A stretch of DNA of 64,000 nucleotides from Croceibacterium xixiisoli (GTDB lineage Bacteria; Pseudomonadota; Alphaproteobacteria; Sphingomonadales; Sphingomonadaceae). The translations under genes and the position numbers were made by a program. Positions 49,637 through 57,318 of the stretch are shown piece after piece. A model generated the notes under the pieces. The model searched no databases. It worked only from the letters and a program-made list of their open reading frames with translations, and was not told where the DNA came from. The stretch covers positions 310,001 through 374,000 of the forward strand of contig NZ_WTYJ01000003.1 in assembly GCF_009827305.1 (NCBI RefSeq). Reading direction: 5' to 3'. Numbering within the stretch: the first letter of the stretch is position 1; each line of letters begins with the position of its first letter.

Positions 49637-50695
49637 ATGTATCCGTTCAAAACGGGCAGTTTTGCGCCGCGCAATGCCTGGTATGTCGCCGCTTTCAGCA
49701 AGGATGTCGGGCGTGAATTGATCGGTCGCACGATCGTCAACACGCCGGTGGTGATCTTCCGCAAGGAAGATGGCGAAGTGGTCGCGCTCGATGGTCGTTG
49801 CCCGCATCGCCACTTCCCTCTCGCCAAAAGCTGCCTGAAGGGTGACACCATTGTCTGCGGCTATCACGGCATGGCTTTCGGTCCCGATGGGCAATGCGTG
49901 GATGTGCCTTCGCAAGTGCACACCCCGCGCGCACTGCGTGTGCCAACCTATCCGGTGGTCGAACACGGCATGTGGCTGTGGATCTGGGTGGGGGACAAGG
50001 ACAAGGCCGATCCTGCGCTGCTGCCCTCGCTGGTGGAACTGGGGCTGGAGGGGGAAGGACTGACCCCGCACACCATGTTCTTCCATGAAGTGGCCTGCCG
50101 CTATCAGCTGCTGAACGACAATCTGTTCGATCTGTCGCATCTGGCGTTCCTGCATGGCACCAGCATCGGCACTCTGGAAAACGCCTCCACACCGGAAGAG
50201 CTGGTCAAGCGGCCGGGCTTCGTTTCCAGCATGCGCCATATCCGCAATGCCCCATGCCCGCCGATGATGCATGCCAATGGCACCTACCCCACCGAACGGA
50301 TCGACCGATCCATGGGCATGGCCAGCCATCTGCCGGGGCTGCATTGCGGTATCACCCGCGTCGGTTATCCTGACGATCACCCGCAGGCGCCGGGTGAACT
50401 GATTTCGATGAACCGCGTCTATCACGCGATCACCCCATCGACCCCGCGCAGCTGCTATTACCTGTTTTCGGTCGCGGTGGAGGATGATGTCGATGTGGAA
50501 CGCATGCAGATCAATCTGGCGCCGGTGATCGATGAAGACATCTTCGCCTCGGTCGAAATCGAAAAGATGATCGACCTTTATGATGGCGTTCCGCCGCCGG
50601 AACTTATGGTCAAGAGCGACACCAATGCGGTAGAGGGCCGCCGCATGCTGCAGGCGATGATGGATGCCGAGGCAGCGGAAAAGGAGACTGCGTGA
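49637..50695 (+). CDS. Rieske aromatic O-demethylase/dioxygenase oxygenase subunit (VanA-like)
   Basis: 352 residues from ATG 49637 (GGGAGA at proper spacing; an ATG six bases earlier is less likely). Rieske ligands are Cys55-X-His57 and Cys74-X2-His77 (GRCPHRHFPLAKSC, TIVCGYHGMAF). The mononuclear-iron site is within LLNDNLFDLSHLAFLHGTS (Asn/Asp-His-His). Length and the AWYVAAFSKDVGRELIGRTI start match vanillate O-demethylase and phenoxybenzoate-type oxygenases. These need a ferredoxin reductase (VanB), which is not encoded in the window. GTG of the next gene overlaps the stop. Control is probably by the TetR palindrome. Confidence 0.88.
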   Translation: MYPFKTGSFAPRNAWYVAAFSKDVGRELIGRTIVNTPVVIFRKEDGEVVALDGRCPHRHFPLAKSCLKGDTIVCGYHGMAFGPDGQCVDVPSQVHTPRALRVPTYPVVEHGMWLWIWVGDKDKADPALLPSLVELGLEGEGLTPHTMFFHEVACRYQLLNDNLFDLSHLAFLHGTSIGTLENASTPEELVKRPGFVSSMRHIRNAPCPPMMHANGTYPTERIDRSMGMASHLPGLHCGITRVGYPDDHPQAPGELISMNRVYHAITPSTPRSCYYLFSVAVEDDVDVERMQINLAPVIDEDIFASVEIEKMIDLYDGVPPPELMVKSDTNAVEGRRMLQAMMDAEAAEKETA

Positions 50696-51123
50696 ACGAA
50701 GAACAACGCCGGGCGATCGAGGCCGATTGCGAAAGGCTGATCAAGCTTTACGTCAATCTCAACGACGCGCAGGATTGGGATGCTGTCGCCGCGCTCTATA
50801 CCGAAGATGCGCGTTTTGCCCGGCCGAGCAAGCCCGGTGAATTCGTCGAAGGCCGCGCCGCGATCCTCACCAGCTTCACCGCCCGCCCGCCGCGCGCGCA
50901 ACGCCATGTGATCAGCAATATCGTGGTCGATGTCGAAGATGCCGACAACGCCCGCGGCTTCAGCGTGATCGTGCTTTATATGGGTGATCGTCCGGAAGAC
51001 GGCGGCCTGCCCGTGCAGGATCCCAAATCCCCGCTGATCGGCACCTACACCGATCGCCTGGTCCGCACGGCCGAAGGCTGGCGCTTCGCCGAACGCGTCG
51101 GCGGGCTCGATTTCCGCCCGTGA
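50692..51123 (+). CDS. SnoaL/NTF2-like protein (4 of 6)
   Basis: 143 residues from the GTG at 50692, coupled to the oxygenase by a 4-base overlap. AIEADCERLIKLYVNLNDAQ, DWDAVAALYTEDARFARPSK, EFVEGRAAILTSFTARPPRA, and RTAEGWRFAERVGGLDFRP give the NTF2-like/SnoaL_4 fold. Such a protein could be the small (beta) partner of a ring hydroxylase, but VanA-like oxygenases normally work without one. It may instead process the unstable product. The tight coupling to the oxygenase is the strongest clue. Confidence 0.75.
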   Translation: MNEEQRRAIEADCERLIKLYVNLNDAQDWDAVAALYTEDARFARPSKPGEFVEGRAAILTSFTARPPRAQRHVISNIVVDVEDADNARGFSVIVLYMGDRPEDGGLPVQDPKSPLIGTYTDRLVRTAEGWRFAERVGGLDFRP

Positions 51124-51157
51124 TGCAAGCGGTGGGGATGGCGAACATCCCCACCGG

Positions 51158-51472
51158 CTATTTTTCCATTCGCGCGACAAGCTGGACCATCAGATCCATG
51201 CGTTCATGCAGTATGGCAACGATCAGGGCAGGGGCCTGCTGGCGTGGCAGGCAGAATATCCAATGATGTTGGCAGCGCAGCATCCGCAGACCGGGATAGA
51301 ATTCCGACATGTCCTTGATCATGCCATCCCCGGAAGCGGCATTTTCAATTCCGGCCTTAATGCGGGATGCATAGTGTCGGGCCTTTTCGACGCCCCATTT
51401 ATCACGCGTATAACGCAGGATATCGCGCAAATCGGATTCCGCCGCCGACCCTAAAACATAGGGCGCGGTCAA
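51158..51472 (-). CDS. RelE/ParE family toxin
   Basis: 104 residues: MTAPYVLGSAAESDLRDILR, YTRDKWGVEKARHYASRIKA, then EFYPGLRMLRCQHHWIFCLP and LIVAILHERMDLM. The 'A..DL.DI..YT...WG...A..Y' start and 'I..ILH..MD' end are the ParE signature. ParE-type toxins usually poison DNA gyrase; some RelE relatives cut mRNA. The start overlaps the antitoxin stop (ATGA). It lies between catabolic operons with no visible link to them. Confidence 0.88.
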   Translation of the reverse strand: MTAPYVLGSAAESDLRDILRYTRDKWGVEKARHYASRIKAGIENAASGDGMIKDMSEFYPGLRMLRCQHHWIFCLPRQQAPALIVAILHERMDLMVQLVARMEK

Positions 51473-51723
51473 ATGCCGTTCTGCCCTGGCAGTTCTTCAC
51501 CAATGATCGCATCGACCGTTTTGCTCGATACATCCCCGGCCAGGCCATCGGCGATCCGTTTGGCGAGCAGCGCCTTGAGTTCCTGCGATCCGGAAGCGTC
51601 GGTCATATTGGCAGGAAACAATCGCTCCAGCGCGTATTGCTTGATCGTTTTGCCCTGCAGTGCAGCGAGCGCTTTCAAATTCTTGTGCTGCTGTTCGGTG
51701 ATATCGATGGTCAGGCGGCTCAT
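51469..51723 (-). CDS. ParD-like ribbon-helix-helix antitoxin
   Basis: 84 residues from the ATG at 51723 (GAGG ten bases upstream; an ATG ten codons earlier is possible). SRLTIDITEQQHKNLKALAA and LQGKTIKQYALERLFPANMT form the ribbon-helix-helix DNA-binding part. The C-terminal half (LKALLAKRIADGLAGDVSSK) would wrap the toxin. It normally represses its own operon; a large palindrome lies 17 bases upstream of the start. Confidence 0.85.
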   Translation of the reverse strand: MSRLTIDITEQQHKNLKALAALQGKTIKQYALERLFPANMTDASGSQELKALLAKRIADGLAGDVSSKTVDAIIGEELPGQNGI

Positions 51724-51739
51724 GGCAAACCTCATTTGT

Positions 51740-51771
51740 ACATCCCCACATTACCACAAATGTGGGGATGT
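51740..51771. promoter_or_regulatory. palindromic operator of the toxin-antitoxin operon
   Basis: ACATCCCCACATT and AATGTGGGGATGT are perfect 13-base arms around ACCACA. The position just upstream of the antitoxin start is where ParD-type autorepression sites lie. Confidence 0.75.
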
Positions 51772-51790
51772 GGGGAAGCCCGTCGAGCAG

Positions 51791-53026
51791 TCAGCCTTTC
51801 AGCTCATGACTGCGCACCCTTAACGCGGCCGGAACCCCCAGGCAGATGACCATCCCGATTACCGCCGGCAGCGCTGCGATGCCCAGGATCAGCCCGGGCT
51901 CGACGCCAGCCTTGAGCATCGCCTGGCCGATCAGCGGCCCCGCAATCGCACCCACGCGCGCCACCAGCACACCCATGCCCATCGCTGACGACAACACATG
52001 CGCGGGGAACAGATAGGCAGTCAGCGCAGGCAGGGCCATGCCGGTACCGGTGATGGTGCCCACCCCGGCCAGCAGCAGCACCGTCCACAGCGTCGGATCC
52101 GCTTCGGTCATTGCGATCGTGGCGAAACATCCCGCCATCAGCGCAAAGGCCGCGACCAGCGTCACGCCCGGCTTCCACCGGTCGATCAGCAGGCTCATGG
52201 CAATCCCGATGACCAGCCCCACGCCCTGCATCAAGCCGGTGACATAGGATGCCTGGTCGGCGGTAAAGCCCACCTGCGGCAACACGGTTGGGGTCCACGA
52301 CGTCAGCAGATAAAGATTGGCCGCATTCAGCGTCAGCGCACCAGCGAAAATGGCAAAGGGAAACAGCCACGGCGCCCGCAGCAGTTCCAGCTGCGGAATG
52401 CGTGAAGCTGATTTCGGCGCGACCGGCCGCGCCAGATCGCCCGGAATGATAAACCACAGCAGCACCGCAACCAGCGCGGCAAAGATCGCCGGGATGTAGA
52501 ACAGCCCTTGCCATCCGAACGCCGTGGTCACCGCCGGGGCAGAAATCCCGGCCCCCATCGCCCCCAGCACGATCCCGGCCGAAACCACGGACATCACTGT
52601 CGCACGCAGCCGGTCGGGTGCCAGTTCGGCCGACATTGCCGTGCAATTGGGCAAGCAGGCACCCAGTGCCAGTCCGGTCAGGAAGCGCCAGATCAAAAAG
52701 CCGGTGATGGTCGTGGCATGGGCGGTCGCCAGCGTCACCAGTGCCACGGCCAGGCAGCCGGTCACGATCAGCAGCCTGCGCCCGACCCGATCGCCGAGCG
52801 GCGCGAGCAGCGCGGCCCCGGCGCCCAGGCCGAACAGCGGCGCGGAAAACACCCAGCCGAAATCATCGGAACTCAGGCCCAGCGGTTCGGCCAGGCGCGG
52901 GGCGGCGAGCGGCATGGCGTTGAGGTCATAGCCATCCATCACGAACACCCCGGCGATCAGCACCAGGCACAGCAGCGTGCGCCCATTGCTCATCCGTGGC
53001 GCCTGCGCGCCGCCCGCGTCGTTCAT
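51791..53026 (-). CDS. MFS transporter, aromatic acid:H+ symporter type
   Basis: 411 residues with 12 hydrophobic segments from the ATG at 53026, which overlaps the previous stop (ATGA). Helix 1 reads LLCLVLIAGVFVMDGYDLNA with the essential Asp of the DGYD motif. The loop 2-3 motif is GDRVGRRLLIVTG, and a helix 4 motif RFLTGLALGACLPNCTAMSA follows. These mark the AAHS group (PcaK, BenK, VanK). It likely imports or exports an aromatic acid across the inner membrane. It is cotranscribed with the two-domain protein upstream, behind a TAAC-N4-GTTA box. Confidence 0.85.
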   Translation of the reverse strand: MNDAGGAQAPRMSNGRTLLCLVLIAGVFVMDGYDLNAMPLAAPRLAEPLGLSSDDFGWVFSAPLFGLGAGAALLAPLGDRVGRRLLIVTGCLAVALVTLATAHATTITGFLIWRFLTGLALGACLPNCTAMSAELAPDRLRATVMSVVSAGIVLGAMGAGISAPAVTTAFGWQGLFYIPAIFAALVAVLLWFIIPGDLARPVAPKSASRIPQLELLRAPWLFPFAIFAGALTLNAANLYLLTSWTPTVLPQVGFTADQASYVTGLMQGVGLVIGIAMSLLIDRWKPGVTLVAAFALMAGCFATIAMTEADPTLWTVLLLAGVGTITGTGMALPALTAYLFPAHVLSSAMGMGVLVARVGAIAGPLIGQAMLKAGVEPGLILGIAALPAVIGMVICLGVPAALRVRSHELKG

Positions 53027-53880
53027 CGCCCGTCCCACGGGGATGGCATGTGGTAGGGCACGGTGTGGAACACCGCTTCCACCTGTTCGATCGCCCCGGC
53101 GCGGATCTTGAAGGCTTCGGCCAGGTAATAGCTGTGCGGCCGCCGCACCGGGCTCGATGCAGGGGTGCCGTCGGTCAGATGATAATCGCCGACCTTGCCG
53201 CAATGATCGATAAAGCCATGCGCCAGCACAATGCCGCGCTCTTCATCCACCAGCGGGAACCGCCGCCCGCGCAGCCGATCGTCATAGCGATACCAGCCCA
53301 GCGCGAACTGTTCCTCGCACCCCAGCCGGGCGATGGGCAGCGGGAAATCGGCATTGTTGGTGGTCTGCACGCCGTTTTCCACCCGGTTGCACCCAGGGTG
53401 GAATCTGGTGCGAATGGTCCCGTCATTGCGCTCGATCGTCTCGAAATAGCCATTGGCGATGCGCAGCAACTCGTCCCGGTCCGAGGTTTCGCCCGCCGGC
53501 ACGGGGGTTTCCATCTCCGGCTTGCGATCGAATCGCTGGCCCAGGAAGGGGAAACCCTCATCCTTGTTGCGCGCCACCACGGTTTCGACGCCGGTGATCC
53601 GGCCATCGCGCACCTCCAGCCGGATCGCGGCGGGGGAAACGGCATCGGTTTCCTCCACGCTGGTGAACAGCGCTACCTGCCCGCTGCGCGTGTCGGCAAA
53701 GCGCAGATCATAGGGCCCAATGGCCGTCAGCGTGTTCCACAACCCGTCGCCCGGTTCCAATGCGACATTGTTTTCGCTGGTGAACGCACCGTCCGCCCAC
53801 GGCACCGCCGCAGCATTTCTGTCGCCCAGCGCGGCGATGTAGCGGTCGAGCACCGCGTAAAGCTCATCCCTAGATGCCAA
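53023..53880 (-). CDS. two-domain NTF2-like/DUF8021-like protein (5 of 6)
   Basis: 285 residues from a TTG at 53880 (GGGAG seven bases upstream; no ATG nearby). The first half starts MASRDELYAVLDRYIAALGD like a SnoaL helix. The centre DELLRIANGYFETIERNDGT, then FHPGCNRVENGVQTTNN, and EEQFALGWYRYDDRLRGRRF, PLVDEERGIVLAHGFIDHCG resemble the DUF8021 pattern as I remember it. No cofactor motif is visible. It is first in an operon with the MFS transporter, so it may act on the imported compound. The pattern of paired short domains suggests a fused NTF2-like dimer. Confidence 0.65.
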   Translation of the reverse strand: MASRDELYAVLDRYIAALGDRNAAAVPWADGAFTSENNVALEPGDGLWNTLTAIGPYDLRFADTRSGQVALFTSVEETDAVSPAAIRLEVRDGRITGVETVVARNKDEGFPFLGQRFDRKPEMETPVPAGETSDRDELLRIANGYFETIERNDGTIRTRFHPGCNRVENGVQTTNNADFPLPIARLGCEEQFALGWYRYDDRLRGRRFPLVDEERGIVLAHGFIDHCGKVGDYHLTDGTPASSPVRRPHSYYLAEAFKIRAGAIEQVEAVFHTVPYHMPSPWDGR

Positions 53881-53924
53881 GTCGCTCTCCCTTTGCTTGA
53901 CTTGCACAAGTGCTAGACCAAAAG

Positions 53925-53936
53925 TAACACTCGTTA
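53925..53936. promoter_or_regulatory. TAAC-N4-GTTA operator between the MFS operon and the SDR gene
   Basis: TAAC ACTC GTTA with identical inner bases to the copy at 58143. On the plus strand CTTGCA at 53901 with a 17-base spacer puts the -10 at its left edge. It lies between divergent genes starting at 53880 and 53978. Confidence 0.7.
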
Positions 53937-53977
53937 AAGTCGTCACGGGGATGATCGGCGACGAGACGGGAGAGGGA

Positions 53978-54733
53978 ATGGATCCGGCAGGCAGAACCGC
54001 GGTGGTGACCGGCGGAAATTCGGGATTGGGCGAAGCCACTGTGCACGCATTGCTGGCGGCCGGCGCGCGCGTGATCTCGCTCGATCTGGGCGGCAGCGCG
54101 CCCGATGGCGCTCAGTTCATCGCCTGCGATGTTGCCAGCCCGGCGGCGGTCAAATCCGCCGTCGCTGCCATCGACGGGCCGATCCACATCCTCGTCAATT
54201 GCGCCGGCATCGGCGGCATCGGCGCCATCGCCACGGCAGAGGGGCCGGGCGATGTGGAGGCTGTCCGCCGTGTGGTGGAGGTCAATCTGCTCGGCGCCAT
54301 CAACGTCACTGCAGAAGTGGCCCACCGCATGATCGGCAATGATCCGGTCGGCGAAGACGGCGAACGCGGCGTGATCATCAACGCCTGCTCGATCGCCAGC
54401 TTCGAAGGGCAGGAGGGGATGAGCGCCTATACCGCCGCCAAGGCCGGGCTCGCCGGGCTCGTGCTGGTCTGGGCGCGCGATCTGTCGCAGCATGCGATTC
54501 GCTGCATGGGCGTGGCCCCGGGCCTGATGGCCACGCCGATGGTGGCCTTCCTGCCCGAAGATTTCCTGGCCGAACTGCTCAAGGATGCGGAATTCCCGCG
54601 CCGGGCCGGCCGCCCCGATGAATTCGCCCGCGTGGCGCTGTTCGTGATCGAAAACCCGCTTCTCAATGGCGATGTGATCCGGCTCGACGCCGGGACCCGC
54701 CCGCCTGCCCGTACCCAATGGTCGGCGAGCTGA
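53978..54733 (+). CDS. short-chain dehydrogenase/reductase (SDR)
   Basis: 251 residues from ATG 53978 (GAGAGGG upstream). The TVVTGGNSGLGEATVHALLA-like start (AVVTGGNSGLGEATVHALL), DLGG acidic end of strand 2 favouring NAD, ILVNCAGIGGIGAIA, catalytic NACSIASFEGQEGMSAYTAA KAG region (Ser-Tyr-Lys) and APGLMATPMV. Classical SDR that oxidises or reduces a secondary alcohol/ketone. It heads the operon SDR-flavoprotein-cytochrome-Tat protein-Mop, 14 bases before the flavoprotein. Oxidation of the benzylic alcohol formed by that enzyme is a natural guess. Confidence 0.88.
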   Translation: MDPAGRTAVVTGGNSGLGEATVHALLAAGARVISLDLGGSAPDGAQFIACDVASPAAVKSAVAAIDGPIHILVNCAGIGGIGAIATAEGPGDVEAVRRVVEVNLLGAINVTAEVAHRMIGNDPVGEDGERGVIINACSIASFEGQEGMSAYTAAKAGLAGLVLVWARDLSQHAIRCMGVAPGLMATPMVAFLPEDFLAELLKDAEFPRRAGRPDEFARVALFVIENPLLNGDVIRLDAGTRPPARTQWSAS

Positions 54734-54747
54734 AGGACTGAAGACCC

Positions 54748-56310
54748 ATGGCTGATGCACCGCTTCCCCCCAATATCTCCCTCCAGCAATTGAACGAGGC
54801 GCAGCGCGCGTTTGAAAGCGCGCTTGGCGCCGGCAAGGTCTTCTTCACCGAAGTCGACCGGACGAGTTATCAGGACAAGTTCTCGCTGGATGAAAGCCGC
54901 CACCATCCGGCCGGCGCGATCGCCCCGACCAGTGTGGAGGAAGTGCAGGCCGCGCTGCGTGTCGCGAACCAGTACAAGCTGCCGGTCTGGCCGATCAGCC
55001 GGGGCAAGAACCTGGGCTATGGCGGCACCGCGCCCATGCTGCCGGGCAGCGTGGTGATGGATCTGTCGGGCATGAAGAAGATCGAGTTCGATGAGGAACT
55101 CGGCACCGTGGTGGTCGAACCGGGCGTCGGCTTCTACGATCTCTACGACTATATCCAGGCCAACAAGCTGCCGTTCTGGCTGTCCACCCCGGGCAACAGC
55201 TGGGGCTCGGTCATGGGCAATGCGCTGGATCGCGGGGTGGGCTACACCCCCTATGGCGAACACACGAAGAATATCTGCGGGCTCGAAGTCGTTTTGCCCA
55301 CCGGCGAAGTCGTGCGCACCGGCATGGGCGCCTTCAGCAATGCCCCCACCTGGCAGGCCTATCCCTTCGGCTTCGGCCCGGGCTGGGATCAGATGTTCGT
55401 GCAGTCCAATTTCGGCGTCGTCACGAAAATGGGCATGTGGCTGATGCCCGAACCCGAAAGCCTGATGGGCATGGACGTCGAATTCGCCAATGCGGATGAT
55501 CTGAAGGCGATGGTCGACGTCATCGGCCCGCTGCGGCGCGAACGCGTGCTGACGCAGAGCCCCAGCATCGGCAACTGGCTGCGCGCGGCGGCGGTGCTGA
55601 CCACGCGTGATGAATGGACGGACAAGCCCGGCGCACTGGGCGATGATGTGATCGCGGCCATCTGCAAGAAATTCAACATCGGCTGGTGGGGCGTGTCGCT
55701 GCGCCTCTATGGCCGGGAAGAGGTGAACAAGGCCGCCTACAAGATCCTCGAACAGGCGATCAATTCGATCAAGCCGCAGCTGATCAAGCCGACCAGCTGG
55801 AAGAAGGGCGAACAGATCGAATATACCGGCTGGACCGGCACGCCGATGACCTTCCCGATGCAGAATGTGAACTGGTACGGCGGGCGCGGCGGCCATGTCG
55901 GTTTCTCGCCGATCATCCCCCAGAACGGGGATGCCGCGCTGGCGCAGTTCCGCCGGACATATGATCGCTACAAGGAATATGGCATGGATTATCAGGGCAG
56001 CTTCGCCTTTGGCGAACGGCACCTGACCAATGTCAACGCGATGATCTTCAACAAGGATGATCCCGCGATGATGGGCAAGATCGACGGCTTCTTCCGTCGG
56101 CTGGTGGCCGATGCGAAGGCGCAGGGCTATGGCGAATACCGCACCCATCTCGATTATATGGATCTGGTTTCCGACACCTATGACTGGGGCGGCGGCGCCC
56201 TGGGCAAGCTGAACCGCAAGGTGAAGGATGCGCTGGATCCCAATGGCATTCTGGCGCCGGGCAAGAACGGCATCTGGCCCAGCAATCTGATTGGGGAGAA
56301 GAAGGCATGA
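54748..56310 (+). CDS. 4-cresol dehydrogenase / vanillyl-alcohol-oxidase family flavoprotein
   Basis: 520 residues. The FAD_binding_4 domain has PTSVEEVQAALRVANQYKLP, VWPISRGKNLGYGGTAP, VVVEPGVGFYDLYDYIQANK, STPGNSWGSVMGNALDRGVG and YGEHTKNICGLEVVLPTGEV. The C-terminal substrate domain ends DALDPNGILAPGKNGIWP. Length matches PchF (about 521). The usual covalent-FAD position, Tyr384 in PchF, aligns by eye with His383 here (WYGGRGGHVGFSP), as in vanillyl-alcohol and eugenol oxidases. The enzyme should oxidise a para-alkylphenol at the benzylic carbon through a quinone methide. The next gene encodes a cytochrome c, so it is probably a flavocytochrome dehydrogenase rather than an oxidase. Confidence 0.88.
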   Translation: MADAPLPPNISLQQLNEAQRAFESALGAGKVFFTEVDRTSYQDKFSLDESRHHPAGAIAPTSVEEVQAALRVANQYKLPVWPISRGKNLGYGGTAPMLPGSVVMDLSGMKKIEFDEELGTVVVEPGVGFYDLYDYIQANKLPFWLSTPGNSWGSVMGNALDRGVGYTPYGEHTKNICGLEVVLPTGEVVRTGMGAFSNAPTWQAYPFGFGPGWDQMFVQSNFGVVTKMGMWLMPEPESLMGMDVEFANADDLKAMVDVIGPLRRERVLTQSPSIGNWLRAAAVLTTRDEWTDKPGALGDDVIAAICKKFNIGWWGVSLRLYGREEVNKAAYKILEQAINSIKPQLIKPTSWKKGEQIEYTGWTGTPMTFPMQNVNWYGGRGGHVGFSPIIPQNGDAALAQFRRTYDRYKEYGMDYQGSFAFGERHLTNVNAMIFNKDDPAMMGKIDGFFRRLVADAKAQGYGEYRTHLDYMDLVSDTYDWGGGALGKLNRKVKDALDPNGILAPGKNGIWPSNLIGEKKA

Positions 56311-56735
56311 ACAGGCGCATCGCCCTTTCGCTGCTGCTCGCGGCAGGCCTGCTGACCGGCTGCGAAGCGGCCAGCGATGCTGGCGCGGATGCCCCCGCCG
56401 GCCCCCCGGCGGGCGGCCCGCCGCCGATGCCGCAGCCCATCACTCTGGCCAAGCGGCCCGATGCGACCGGTGGGGAGGCGGCCTATGTCGCCAAATGCGT
56501 CATGTGCCATGGGCCCAATGGCATGGGCTTCGGCCTGCTGGCCCGGCGGATGGATCAGCCCGATCTGGAAAAGCGGGATGATCTGACCACCGACTATGTC
56601 GAGCTGGCCGCGCGTCAGGGCATCGGCAACATGCCGGCCATTCCGCGCGGCGAAGTCAGCGATGCCGAACTGCGCCAGATCGCCGAATATCTGGCGGCCG
56701 GTCCGCATGGTGCCCCTGCAGGAGCAGCGCAATGA
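56307..56735 (+). CDS. c-type cytochrome, electron acceptor of the flavoprotein (PchC-like)
   Basis: 142 residues. MNRRIALSLLLAAGLLTGCE is a lipoprotein signal with Cys19. A Pro-rich spacer leads to the heme motif Cys64-VM-Cys67-His68 in YVAKCVMCHGPNGMGFGLLA. An axial Met is likely in IGNMPAIPRGEV. It is a small class I cytochrome, similar in plan to the cytochrome subunits of p-cresol methylhydroxylase and relatives. The start overlaps the flavoprotein stop (ATGA), and the next start overlaps its stop. It takes electrons from the flavin on the periplasmic side or within a complex; the flavoprotein itself has no signal peptide that I can see. Confidence 0.85.
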   Translation: MNRRIALSLLLAAGLLTGCEAASDAGADAPAGPPAGGPPPMPQPITLAKRPDATGGEAAYVAKCVMCHGPNGMGFGLLARRMDQPDLEKRDDLTTDYVELAARQGIGNMPAIPRGEVSDAELRQIAEYLAAGPHGAPAGAAQ

Positions 56736-57268
56736 TCGCCACCACACGCCGGAGCCTGCTGGCCGGGGCGCTGGCCGTGCCGACGGTGGCCGGGCTGGCG
56801 CATTGGCGCTGGCGCCATGGCGAAACCAATCTGCTGCTGCATGATGCCGCGCTGGCGGCCGGGCGCCGCTTCGCCGATGCGGGCCGCGCGCAGGGGGGCC
56901 GGGTGCTCGCGATCGAGGGGGACCGGGTCCGCTTCACCCGTATGGCGCTGGAACGCCGGCCTTCGCTGATCGCTGGCGTCAGCCGCCATGCCGATGCCCT
57001 GATGATCGCCGATATCGCTGGCGAGGCCGGCTACACCGCCGTGGCCAGCCTGCATGGCCGGCGCGATCAATGCGTCGTGGGCGATTGCCGCCCGGGCTGG
57101 CACGCCCTGGGTCGGCTGGCCGATGCGGCCGGCAGCGATTGGGTGGAGGCGCTGGCCGCCTATGCTGCCAAGCCGGGCGAAATACTGGCCCGGACCGCCG
57201 GATCCGCACTCGGTCAGCGGCTCGATCCAGGGCTGGTGATCGGCTGGGTGCTCGCGCCCAAGGCCTGA
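56732..57268 (+). CDS. exported protein of unknown function, Tat-signal-like
   Basis: 178 residues. MIATTRRSLLAGALAVPTVA has a twin-arginine-like RRSLL motif before a hydrophobic stretch, suggesting Tat or Sec export. The mature part is Ala/Arg-rich: LLHDAALAAGRRFADAGRAQ, GGRVLAIEGDRVRFTRMALE, IAGVSRHADALMIADIAGEA, GRRDQCVVGDCRPGWHALGR with two cysteines. I do not recognise a family. Overlap with the cytochrome stop and presence in the SDR-flavoprotein operon imply a role with that flavocytochrome, perhaps in maturation or as a third subunit. Confidence 0.6.
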   Translation: MIATTRRSLLAGALAVPTVAGLAHWRWRHGETNLLLHDAALAAGRRFADAGRAQGGRVLAIEGDRVRFTRMALERRPSLIAGVSRHADALMIADIAGEAGYTAVASLHGRRDQCVVGDCRPGWHALGRLADAAGSDWVEALAAYAAKPGEILARTAGSALGQRLDPGLVIGWVLAPKA

Positions 57269-57318
57269 GGCACCATCACGGGTGCGGCGCGTTGGGCTAT
57301 CATCAGGAGAAACCAGGC

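Noticed and set aside
54427-56148. 573-residue minus-strand frame opposite the flavoprotein
   Set aside because: A shadow of the flavoprotein frame: His/Arg-rich sequence without any recognisable motif, while the plus strand has full VAO-family conservation.
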